Shown here: positions 1 to 9,574 of the stretch, one piece after another
Layout of the letters: the number at the start of each line of letters is the position of its first letter
Numbering within the stretch: position 1 is the stretch's first letter
Origin: Gnetum montanum
Taxonomy: Eukaryota; Streptophyta; Gnetopsida; Gnetales; Gnetaceae
Direction of reading: 5' to 3'
Length of the DNA stretch: 43,358 nucleotides
Assembly: GCA_015680685.1 (NCBI GenBank)
Contig: MNCI01029388.1
Span: 440,274 to 483,631, forward strand
Translations under genes and position numbers: made by a program
The notes under the pieces: model-generated
What the model saw: the letters and a program-made list of their open reading frames with translations, nothing else
What the model was told of the DNA's origin: nothing
The model's database searches: none

Positions 1-1042
1 AATGAGATCACTTCATCCATCCATCCATCAAAGTCTATGGTTTCTCTTGGCTTGGAAATGTACAGTTCCCTTCCAATAAGAACTTTAACAAATCGGTGAT
101 TGGGTATTTCTCAAACTAAGGAAGGAATCCAGGATTGCAAAGGGTGTGACTTCAATGGAACTTGATGCTTTTGTGTTGGTCATTCACCTGGGTGCTTGGG
201 TGTTTTCTTCTTGAGTTTTCTTACCGTTTCAATGTTACCCATTCTTCAGAAGCTGAGACAATAAAAATAAGAAGTCTTTGCATGGTGTGGTCCCCACGCA
301 TAAAAACACAAAACACAAACAAAAAAAAACAAAACCAAAGTGAGGATTCAAAGCACACCCCTTAGATGGAATAATTTTGGGCTACAAGCACTGGTTATGG
401 AACCAAAGTGTTCCCTCTAACTAAGGCCCTTCTCGCTTCCCGTTCTCTTCTTTATTTCGTTGGAATGGTGGTGGCTCTTTGACGATGCATCCTTGTTATC
501 CAAGTGGATGGGTTAACCGAATGCATTGATGCGAAGTCACTGGAAGTGGTTGGTTTGAGCCCGGAGTTGGAATGAGATTTGCCAGGTCACATTAATCATA
601 AAACACACAAGGGGCTGTACACCACCTTGTTCTTGGGATTCCATTCCACTTCTCTTCTCTCCATCCTTCTCTCTATTGTTCACCTCATTACCAGTTGTAT
701 CATTAGTGTCTATATTTTGGTTGATGCATTGTTTTCATTTTGGTAAATTTTTGCGGTTAAGACTTTAACTCTTGTTCCAAAGGACATTCCCAGAGCCTAC
801 GGACTCTTTGGATGTGGGTTTGTCAGGGCATTAACGGCATGAACCTGCTTTGGGGAGGACCCACTGACATTCCTATTTGGAACATTAGTTAACTTCTTTT
901 CCTTAACATTTTGCAATTAATTTTATTTTTGTTCATTTCCATCTTGACATCCACTTCACTAATGTCATAGTTGTCCCTTTTTACCTATCTTTCTTACTCC
1001 TTTTCTTTCTCCATTCTAACGCTACCAGAGGTTCGCGATTAG

Positions 1043-1053
1043 TTATGGGGGTA
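1043..1053 (+). other. Internal polypurine-like tract of element E
   Basis: The sequence TTATGGGGGTA closely resembles the true polypurine tract next to the LTR (TCATGGGGGTA at 1636-1646) but lies about 600 bp upstream of it. The same internal copy is present in element C (35564-35574, minus strand). It could serve as a second plus-strand primer; that role is inferred. Confidence 0.45.
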
Positions 1054-1202
1054 CAGGGCCTACTTTTTTCAATTTTTCTCCTAAGCCCCGAATTTTTCGT
1101 TTCTCTTCCTAACCCCTACACCTTCGGTAGTCATCACCTACATCTTCCCAAGTCCATATCAGCCATACCACAACTTAGCCAATGAACCTACACTGAAGCA
1201 AG

Positions 1203-1262
1203 GTATTATTTACTTAATGATTCAATTACCCTTGCTAATATATGATTTTGTTGTGTGTGCAG
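1203..1262 (+). other. Conserved 60-nt intron-like segment
   Basis: The segment begins AAG|GTATTA, has TTGCTAAT as a possible branch site, and ends in a T/G-rich run with GTGCAG|ATGG. Element C has exactly 60 nt at the matching place (35401-35460, minus strand) with GT, TTGCTAAT and TAG|ATGG kept although much of the interior has diverged. Sixty nt is at the small end for plant introns. No long ORF follows, so splicing is a hypothesis only. Confidence 0.3.
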
Positions 1263-1635
1263 ATGGCGACTAAATAAACAACGGAATGGATCTGGAGCAA
1301 ACACTTGGAATGGAGCAACGCTGAAGCAGCTATGCAAGGAGACGAATTGATGATGCACTTACGGATGGACAATGGAAGGCGCAATCTAGGCGTTGGCAGC
1401 AGCAAGACTCTTCTCTCTTCTTCTCTTCTATTCTCTCTCCTCTTTTCTCTCAGTTGCGAACTGTGGCCTGATGTCATTGTAATAAGGTATTCACCCTTGT
1501 TGTCATGAACACCAGTCTTGTCAAGTCTTGTAATACTGAACCGTTCACATGTCATTCCATTAGTTCAATTCCCCTCAATAATCCCATACCTACATGATAT
1601 TATTGTAAGGAACTCAAGGACGAGTTTTCATTCAG

Positions 1636-1646
1636 TCATGGGGGTA
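1636..1646 (+). other. Polypurine tract of element E
   Basis: TCATGGGGGTA directly precedes the LTR start TGATGAG. It is the expected primer site for plus-strand DNA synthesis. The same layout is seen at F (25033-25043), B (9341-9351, minus) and C (34969-34979, minus). Confidence 0.7.
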
Positions 1647-2179
1647 TGATGAGACGAGAATTACACAAGCCGCGATATCGCGATCGACGCGATATCGCGG
1701 TCNTACGACTTGATTATGAGCATCTACGGATGTGTACAGCTAGTCAAGGAATCGGCTTCTTGTCACACTTAGGCTAGTTAGGTGCCTCAGTACGACCGCT
1801 TCGAGCACGTGCATTACGTGTGGTAATCCCAGTAACGATTAGCGTTTGGTAGCCACAGTTGCACAGTTCAGGGTGTGTATGGCAAGTGGGAACGGATGCT
1901 GACGCTAGGACTTAGTGCTATAGTTAGAGTTAGTCTTAGTCTCTCAACCCTTTACCTCTTAGCATAGGAGAAAACCAGAAAATACCAAAAAAAATCATAT
2001 ACCTCAAACTTGCTTAACCATACACCGTGACACATACAAGCAAGCCTGGGAAGACAACGATTAATTAACCCCAAGTCTTCCTTGCGGCGTTTAGGCATTT
2101 AGTCTGTGGAGTTCGACTGGATCGCATGTGCTACGCTCATTTTGTATGGTTGAGTGTAGGGGTACCTCGCCACTCATCA
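1647..2179 (+). repeat. 3' LTR of element E (interrupted by an assembly gap)
   Basis: The LTR starts TGATGAGACG after the polypurine tract and ends CACTCATCA at 2179, giving TG...CA ends with a short terminal inverted repeat (TGATGAG/CTCATCA). Its 3' half matches the other LTRs in reverse (for example the GGTAATCCCAGTA block near 1826 and the terminal GGGGTACCTCGCCACTCATCA-like end). The U3 part carries a palindrome array at 1670-1700. An N at 1703 follows at once, and the TATA box and early R region found in the other LTRs are missing, so a few hundred bases are probably lost there. The right flank at 2180 is element A's integrase region, so E inserted into A. Confidence 0.75.
1670..1700. 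repeat. U3 palindrome array, GATATC core, in E LTR
   Basis: Two copies of CGCGATATCGCG (1671-1682 and 1688-1699) form perfect 13-bp inverted arms around a 5-bp spacer, so the whole 31-bp block can fold on itself. It lies between the LTR start and where the TATA box should be, the place of upstream promoter elements. It is rich in CpG in an otherwise CpG-poor window. Confidence 0.8.
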
Positions 2180-2184
2180 GTAGT

Positions 2185-2870
2185 GTAGGAAGTTTTCCAT
2201 AGACTAGTTCATAAGGCAAGTATACTATCTGAAGTTTCCATGTGGATCTATATGCCCATAGAGCATCATTTCACTTAGTGCTCCAAGTTTTTCTAAATCA
2301 ACTAATTATTCTAATTTATATTCATGTGATTTCTCAATTAATCACTTCTACTTAACTAATTTCTTAAGGGTGGTATGGTGTAGTTAATTTGTGATTTACC
2401 CCAAGTTGTTACATTAGTTTTTTGAATGTAGCTCTTGTAAAATGAGTCTCTTTGTCTGATATGAGCATGTGTGGAACTCCAAATCTATTTAGCGTGTGTT
2501 GTTGAAAGAACTTAGCAACTATTTTAGTTATACAATTTTTGACTGCAGCTGCTTCTATCCACTTAGTATAATAATCAACTATCACTATAATGTAAAATTT
2601 TCCCATTGGACATTGGTGTGATGGGTCACATGAAATTAATTTTCTAGATATTTAAGGGCTCCAATGCTTGTATCAATTGTTATGAACCTTCATTTCTAAC
2701 CGTTAGTCCTTCATCATGTTGACATCTCTCACAAGATCAGGTAAATTGATGTGCAGCCCTGAATATGGCAAGCCAAAAATAGCCTACCATCATCAGCTTT
2801 AGTGCTATTTAGCATCTTACATAATGATCACCACATGGTCCCTCATGCGCATATTGTAGAGTTCTTTGTT
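2185..2870 (-). pseudogene. Element A integrase remnant
   Basis: The zinc-finger part keeps SCERCQHD (about 2715-2740), so both cysteines of the HHCC site are present, unlike in B and C. The first catalytic Asp of the DDE triad appears as Asn (KINFM where WGIDFM is expected, about 2620-2635) and the neighbouring Trp and Gly codons are changed too, all as G-to-A. The second Asp is kept in the motif ISDKETHF (about 2440-2465). The DNA after that diverges and stops at element E. It cannot encode an active enzyme. Confidence 0.8.
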
Positions 2871-2989
2871 GACTTGCTTCTAGAATGCACCATCTTATTA
2901 GTCCATCAACACATATCTTGTAAATATTTTCATTGATTTCCATATATTGTTTAACTTGGTGAAGGAACTGTTCCATTTGTTTCTTATTC

Positions 2990-3600
2990 CACTCAATAGG
3001 AAGCTCTTATGTAGTCAAGCAATTCATGTAATTAGCAATCCATGAGTTTTCTATTGAGTTGATATCCATTATTATTCTTTTAAATAAATTTTTATCAAGA
3101 AATTGGTCTAATAATGGTTCATCTTGTTCTTGCAATTCCCATCTTTTTCTTGAGAAATGATCAACTACAACATTTTTAGTTCCCTTCTTATCTATCATAG
3201 TGATGTCAAGCTCTTGTAATATCAAAAGCCATCGTATCACCCTTGGACTAACCATTGGTTTATTCATCAAAAATTTGATGGCACTATGATCCATGTGGAC
3301 ATAAATAGAATACTTGAGCATAAAATGTCTAAAGTTTTCAAGTGCATACATCATGGCCATAAGCATCTTTTTTGTAGTGGTGTAATTAAGTTATGCTCTG
3401 GTACTACTTTGCCTAGAACAATGCATATAATATGGTCTTTTTTGATCATTGAGCTGACAAAGTATTATTTCCAGTGCATAGTTTGGAGCTTTTTTCATAA
3501 TGTGGAAGGGTTCAGACTGATCCAAAGCTTGAAGGATTGGTGTTTTGATCAACTTTTATTTTAATGTCTTAAATGCCTTCTCACACTATTCTATCCATTG
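2990..3600 (-). pseudogene. Element A RNase H remnant
   Basis: An open stretch at 3007-3366 keeps MYALENFRHFMLKYSIYVHMDHSAIKF, split here as two parts: the helix with the FRH motif and the VHMDHSAI strand typical of Ty3/gypsy RNase H. Upstream the reading continues toward the RT thumb with stops. It matches the same place in C (about 38300-38830). Confidence 0.8.
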
Positions 3601-4330
3601 GAATGGTGCATCTTTCTTTATAAGTTCTACTAGTGGCTTTGCTATCTTTGAAAAATTCTCAATAAACCTTTTATAATATGTTGTATGGCCAAGGAATGAT
3701 CTAACATCCTTAACAGTTTATGGCCATTGGGTGATATTTTGAATGATTCTTATCTTATCAGGATCTACCTCTATTCCTTTTTGAGATATTTTATGTCTTA
3801 GAAAAATACCATCTTGGACTATTAAATGGCTTTTCTACCAATTGAGATTTTGATTATTTTCAACACATCTTTTCTAAACCTACTCTAGTTAGTCCAAGGC
3901 TTTTTTGAAGTCTAGTCCATATGCGGAACAATCATCCATGAAGACTTTCACTCCATTGCTAATCTATTTTTGGAAGATACTCAATACAAGTCTTTGGAAG
4001 GTAGTGACAGTATTACACAAGCCAAAACACATTTACTTATAGGAAAACATCCCCAATGGACTAGTGAATGTAGTCTTCTTTTGATCTTCTAGTACAATGC
4101 AGATTTGGTTATACCCACTGTACCCATTGAGGAAAGTGTAGTACTGATATCCTGAAATAGTATCCAAGACTTGGTCAACAAATGCTAAGGGAAATTGATC
4201 CTTGAATGTCACTGAATTCAACAACCAAAAGTCGATGCAAACCCTTCAATTGCCTCCTTTATTTGGAACAATGAATAAGGAATTAATCCATTCACTATCT
4301 GCTATTAGATAGATGAACCCTGCCTTTAAT
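3600..4330 (-). pseudogene. Element A reverse transcriptase remnant
   Basis: An open stretch at 4033-4224 carries FKDQFPLAFVDQVLDTI and NGYSGYNQI, standard RT motifs of this clade. The catalytic box FMDD is intact at 3931-3942 on the minus strand. Stops and small changes interrupt the frame elsewhere. In life it would copy element RNA into DNA inside a capsid. Confidence 0.85.
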
Positions 4331-4799
4331 AGTTTTTCTAATTCTTATTTCATTTCTTTGAGTTTAGAATTCAATCTTCTTTAACATTGGTGATGAGGTT
4401 TGATAGTTGGATTTATATAGATTCGGTGTTGACATATGCATGGATCTATACCTATTATTTCATCATAGGATCATGCGAATGTTGTTGGACATTTATTTAC
4501 CACTACAAATAAGCTTCTCTTTTGTTCTTTATCAAGATTAGCATTGATAATTATCAATTTCTTGTTATTCAAAAAAGCATACTCTAGTACATCTTTTAGA
4601 GCTTTCAGTTCTAAAGGTTCTAGTTTATACTTGTCTTGGATCTCTAACTGTCTCCATTCAATGTCTTCTTCTTGATATGATTGTACATAGGGGTGTTTCC
4701 TTATTAACTATTCTAACCTATGAGTTTCTTCAACATAAGCACTTGTGATTTTATTTAATGGTTCCATGCATATATTAGACTCTATGTCTTTTTCAATGA

Positions 4800-5480
4800 T
4801 CAACCATTAGGTGCCTTATTAGTTTGTGGCTACTACATACAAACACTGTCATACACACATATCTTCTATACATTGATTTCATGTTGTATTGGTTTCTTAT
4901 TTTATGGCTCAAATTTTTTGCATACAATTGTACCCGTTATTGCTATATGTGATACATAGAACCTAGTGTATCTGTATGATTCTAGCTTCATCTTCCTTGG
5001 AGATTTCCGAGGACAAGTCTCTGATCCCTAGCTTAGCATGCACTATGCTAATCCATGTTCTTCCCATAAGTATAGAAAATTCACCCTTCTTATTTATTAC
5101 ATGTATAACAAAAAAATTAGTAAGGTAGAAATAGCCACCTATGGTGGTGATAACATCTTTTACTTATCTAAGTGGGAGAGTGATTGAATGATCTACAAGC
5201 TCTAGACGAATAGTTCTCTTCTTTAGTGGAGGAAGATTCCAAGCTTTGTACTTGTCTTGTAAAATCAAATTTACTTCAGACCCAAAATCTAGTAAAGCCT
5301 TTCATGGTTTGTATCCTACTACTTGGAGGCATAGTAAGAGACTTCCTAAATACGTTCTCTTCTTGGAAAGTGCTCCTATCTTAATCCAATGTGTTACAAT
5401 TTGAGTGAGCATGAAAGTGGTTAAATTTGGATTTGTAGGATATGGAGGCTTGGTGTTTTCTTAAAAAGTATGTGTGGATG
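4800..5480 (-). pseudogene. Element A aspartic protease remnant
   Basis: The active-site loop reads LLDFGSEVNLI (DFGS at 5278-5289; DSGS in C and G), followed by the downstream block GRTWIS and the tail ITYSNNGYNCMQK that all copies share. Several in-frame stops are present. The protease would have matured the gag-pol polyprotein. Confidence 0.75.
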
Positions 5481-5699
5481 AAGTTGATGTCGATGAAGTT
5501 TCCATCTTTTAAACCCTTTCTATATGTGTTCTCAAAAATGAACATTTCCTAGATCTACGTTCATTTACCATCATATCCTCTTATATATTGGTAGCTCTTC
5601 TTGCATAACCAGTGGTACCACTGGTGGTAGAGAGTTAGGAGGTTGAATTGATAAACTAGTTGTTGGCTGATGTGCATAAGAATTTGGATTGATTCACAA

Positions 5700-7891
5700 T
5701 GTTGTGGATTTATGATAATCTAGTGGATAATAGTGAGAGGAGTTCTGAACTAAAACATTTCCTAGAGATATTAGACATTGAACGTAATATCCATAAGGAT
5801 GTCGTTGCTTGTATGGATATTTTTCCCTTGGTGATGGTATTTCCCATGCTTGTGGTTGTTGCCACTGCTACTAATATCAGTCTTGTGGTTGAGGGTAGGC
5901 TCTACGTGGATAGTATGATAGTTGGTAAGTTTTTTAGAAGTTACTTTGTGGATAAGGTAATCATCTTGACATTTTTTTCTTAAAAAATCTTGGATTAAGT
6001 GTGTATGTCCCATACTCTTGCAAGTGGGTCACAACAAGGCAAGATCCCTTAGGATGTTCATATTAGCACAACTTGCATCATTCTTTGTATTTCAAACTAG
6101 AGTCTATTACTTCTTCAACTACAACAATTTTTTGTTTATGTTTGTAGTTCTCTCGTCTGTCATCTCTTCTTTTCTTCCTTTCTTTGTTCCTATTTAGAAC
6201 TTGTTTAGTCATTTCCTCTATGATCTTAAGTGTAGTAGCAAATTTTTCATACACTAAATCCCACATTGTCTCTACCTTTATCACAATATCATTAATTGAT
6301 TTTTGGATGGATAGAGTCTTATTTTGGATGGCATCCTCTAAATTTTCTTCTTCTTGTCTTTCACACATTCTCACATCCCTTTTTCTCATTATGGGATCTC
6401 AATTATATTCTTCTGTTAATTCTCTTTTCTTTAATTCTCCTTCCTCTTTGACCACATGGTTTATGTCTTTGGATTTGATGGGCTGTAATTTCTAATAATC
6501 TTCCTTGGGCATATACCCCAAGAATTTTTCTTATTTTGTTTCATAACCCATTAACAATGTGTCATAGTTGCTTCCTTTAAGAAAAACTATGGCCTAGGCA
6601 TCTATGTAGTAATGAATAATATCTATCCATTACTGCATTAAGGGATTCATGTGTCCCTTGCTTCCATCCTTGAATTTTTTTTCTCAAATTGGACACTCTT
6701 GAATAGGTTTGGTATTTATCATTGAAAAGCTCAAGCATGGTACTTCATCTTCAGATCGATTTTGGTTCTAAGGATTTGTACCGGTCTCTACTTCTTTAAT
6801 AAGTGGTCATGGAAACAACTTCAATTTCTACCAATCATTTTCAATTTTTTGAAGGACATAGGCATCATGAAATTCTTGGAGGTAGTGTTTTGGATCTACA
6901 TTGTATTCACCTTTAAACTTGAAAATGTTGTTCATATTAAGTTGCTTAATGCGACTATCCCTTACATGCCTAGTATGGATAAACACTGCTTCTCTTATAT
7001 TTATCATATTACAAGTGGCTAATAGAGGCTCTTCTTGATCTTCAAGTTCATAAACTCTATTGTAGTTATGACCCCTTTGCTACTCATAATATTCTCTTCT
7101 TTGTTCATAATCATTCTCTTCATCGTCAGGATACCTTCTTCGATGTTTATTTCTCCCATGATCTATTTTTCTTTCCTTGTCATAGTCTCTTGATCTTTGT
7201 TCCCTCTTTTTAAACTCCATAAATGAATGGGAGGACGAAGAGGAAGCAATTGGATAATAGTGCCAATTAGTTCTCCTTCTATAACTTTGTGATTCATTCT
7301 CTTTTGGTTCTTCAGAAGCTTTAAGCTTTGAGCTCCACCTAAGTTTGGAGTCTTTCATATCTCTTCTAGGTGTTTCCACAAGGGCTAAATGCAATTATAT
7401 TTTGACAAGTTTCTCTATATAGATGATCATTGTCTGTGAATGAGATTCATGAGATTCATGAAGTTCTTCCATTACGAATGTATCATCATTTGTTTCCTAT
7501 AGGATAACAATGTGAGGCACTTTCTTTCCTTTGTTTTGTTCATATCTTGTTTCCATGGTAGCATTCATTTTCACTTGTGCTTTTGTATGTTGATATGACC
7601 TAGTTATATGTTTGGTAACATCGTATCCTTCTTGTGCATGGCCAAGGTTGCTTACAACATTTCTGGTGCAAAATATTTGGGAGGAAAAACAATGATATCC
7701 TATAAATATCTCCATCTTAGTTTATCATCCTCATGAAATATAAATGTGAAATCATGATAGTATGAATTAGTGTGAGCATATGAAATTTTGGTTTGCATGA
7801 GCGCATTCCAATCTTCTTCATCATATCCATTATCATGACTCTTATAAGTTTCTTTGTGCAGTGGTAACTTTTCTTTAAGTGTAGAAGCCAT
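5700..7891 (-). pseudogene. Element A gag remnant
   Basis: The start is an ATG at 7891, 125 bp inside the PBS. The N-terminal piece has FTFIFHEDDKLRWR, matching FTFILHQDEQLRWR at the start of gag in C. A Ser/Arg/Lys-rich linker follows (7080-7394), then a charged, probably coiled segment (6078-6389, with TLKIIEEMTKQ). The zinc-knuckle zone near 6030 is decayed, whereas B and C keep it. It is split over several frames. Confidence 0.75.
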
Positions 7892-8016
7892 ATTATGTTT
7901 TTAAAAATTTTATGTATGTATATTGTAAAATAATTGATTCAAGTATGAAAGATAAACTTTGTAATTCTTAATTCAATGAACTCTATAAAATCTACTACTA
8001 AGTAAACATTTATACA

Positions 8017-8034
8017 TCCCTGGCAACGGCACCA
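8017..8034 (-). other. Primer-binding site of element A (tRNA-Asp type)
   Basis: On the minus strand it reads TGGTGCCGTTGCCAGGGA, two transitions away from the complement of the plant tRNA-Asp 3' end (TGGCGCCGTTGCCGGGGA). It lies one base from the LTR edge at 8036. Confidence 0.8.
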
Positions 8035-8035
8035 A

Positions 8036-8521
8036 TTATAAGCGACTAGGTATTCCAACACTCTACCATACAAGTCATGAGTACACGCATGTGACTAGAT
8101 TGTAATCCATGGACAACCAATGTAAGTATGCTAGTGGTTGATAGTTCATGATCATTGTCTTCTCACATTGAGTTAGTGAAGTGTGAGTAGCATGGTTTAA
8201 CTCGTAGTGAGGTGTATGATATTATGATTTTGTAGGCTCAAATTAATCCTAAGTGTATTCATAATGAAAGGATGAGAATAAAATATAAATCTAAATGATA
8301 ACAAAAATATGAAGCTAGTCTAGTCTATGGTGATAAGCATCCATTCCTAGTTTATCGTACATGTCATGGGATCATATAACTATTACTAGGATTACCAATT
8401 AAATTCACTACTGAGTGAATCAAGTGAAGTCACTACTAGGTTACCAAACAATTACACTTAATGCTCAAAACCAATCTTACTTATACCACCTTACTAACGA
8501 ACATGAGAAAAGTAACGTACT
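8036..8521 (-). repeat. Element A 5' LTR, inner part
   Basis: It aligns well with the reverse complement of the F LTR (about 25640-26131), including the blocks near GATTACCAA and CATGTCATG. The end next to the PBS reads TTATAAG instead of TGATGAG. It stops at 8521, where the B LTR starts after GTACT, and resumes at 21807. Confidence 0.8.
8517..8521. other. Target-site duplication of element B, left copy
   Basis: GTACT borders the 3' LTR of B; the right copy is GTATT at 21807-21811, one transition apart. Five bp is the usual size for Ty3/gypsy. Confidence 0.75.
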
Positions 8522-9340
8522 TGATGAGTGACGAGGTACCCCTATGTCCAACCATACAAATCATAAAGCATTCACGTGCCATTCGATCAAATTTTGTGGA
8601 CTTTATAGTTTCTAGTGCACTAGTCTTCTAGGAAGTGAATCTTGCCCTAAGGGCATTCATTATCTTTGCAATTACACTTGTAACATACAAAGATATGGTT
8701 AAGTGTAATCAAGGCATATGATTTTATCATTTTATGTCTTATGTTTTTTGGTGCTTGGGGAGAGAGAGAGATAAAGTAATTTAATGACCAATCTAAATTA
8801 ACTAACTAACTGGTCCTAACATAAGCATCTAGTCCCACTTTCCGTACACATCCTAAACCCATGTATCCACTACTAGGTGCACCAAGCAATAATGCTATTG
8901 GGATTACCAAGAGAATACGTATTACACTCGAAGAGGTCATACTTATGTATTTAATTTATCTAGCTTATTTTACTTAATTAGCTTAATTATTGGAAAACAT
9001 TAAATAAACAACTGAAATCATTGAATGCATGAATAAATATCTAAACTATCCAAAATGTTGCAAGGTTTATCAAGAAGCTCATCTTTATTTCCATACACAC
9101 TATCATGCTTAGGTACAACAATACTCGAATAAATATCCATACACTCAATGACTCATGCTACAGGCACTCGGAAAAATATTCTAACTTTTAAATAAAAAAA
9201 CTACAAGAGCTTCACTACACTATGACTGAGCGATGCCATAAATGCGGCTGGTGAGTGCATATTTATAGGCAAGAATAGACCTTGCGTTGATGGGGCCTAG
9301 TTGACAAGGCATAGTCAACACAGTCACCTGTGACTCATTG
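8522..9340 (-). repeat. Element B 3' LTR
   Basis: It aligns nearly end to end with the 5' LTR at 20944-21806, more than 80% by eye, with a small indel in U3. In element sense the start has mutated from TGATGAG to CAATGAG; the other end is TCACTCATCA. The TATA box is TATAAATA at 9260-9267. The U3 motifs GGGCCTAGTTGAC and ATAGTCAAC lie at about 9281-9325. Confidence 0.9.
9260..9267 (-). promoter_or_regulatory. TATA box of the B 3' LTR
   Basis: TATAAATA within GCCTATAAATATGC, about 75 bp from the LTR start. The same box is found at 34878-34885 (C), 22108-22115 (A) and 25371-25378 (F). In the B 5' LTR (near 21709) it has decayed to TATAACTA. Confidence 0.7.
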
Positions 9341-9351
9341 TACCTCCACGA
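9341..9351 (-). other. Polypurine tract of element B
   Basis: On the minus strand TCGTGGAGGTA precedes the LTR. It is the counterpart of TCATGGGGGTA in E and C, with two changes. Confidence 0.6.
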
Positions 9352-9574
9352 CTAAATAAAAACTTGTCCTTGAGTTCTTTACAAAATTGGAAAGGTATGG
9401 GATTATTGACTAATGTTAGACTTAACAAATTGACTTGACAAAATTGAGTACCTGAGTGTACAGACCAACACATTACAAAAATTACAGTGTTCATGACACA
9501 AAATTAAACACCATGACATAACTCTTCAAAATTTGATGGCTCTTTCTTTGATGGCATGAAGTTGGTGAAGAAGG
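9352..9574 (-). other. Element B 3' leader to the polypurine tract, non-coding
   Basis: About the first 80 bp (AATCCCATACC and AACTCAAGGACAAG blocks) match E at 1575-1635 and C at 34981-35040. The rest is specific to B apart from a short GTCATGAACAC block shared with E. No gene is seen. Confidence 0.5.

Larger units (their letters stand above)
1..1646 (+). mobile_element. Element E: 3' internal module (non-coding) of a plus-strand LTR retrotransposon
   Basis: This stretch has no credible coding frame. It is homologous, in order and along its whole length, to the reverse complement of element C at about 34969-36600, where the same sequence lies between the end of pol and the 3' LTR; the copies at 13380-14240 (B), 23180-24180 (F) and 32460-33070 (G) also match. 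Shared landmarks include the block CCTCTAACTAAGGCC near 413-428, a polypurine-like tract at 1043-1053, a 60-nt GT...AG segment at 1203-1262 and a CT-rich tract at about 1407-1452. Its pol would lie left of the window. The short ORFs here are not conserved between copies and I do not call them genes. Confidence 0.75.
2180..8035 (-). mobile_element. Element A: Ty3/gypsy (OTA-type) retrotransposon body, decayed
   Basis: Reading on the minus strand from the PBS at 8034 down to 2180, the order is gag, protease, pre-RT linker, RT, RNase H, integrase. All parts align with elements B and C. Element E has replaced everything downstream of the integrase, so A has no 3' LTR here. Its 5' LTR is in two pieces (8036-8521 and 21807-22197) because B landed inside it. 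Confidence 0.85.

Noticed and set aside
5699-5983. Plus-strand 94-codon ORF in element A
   Set aside because: It is the antisense shadow of the Pro/Tyr/Gln-rich end of gag; the minus-strand frame aligns with B and C.
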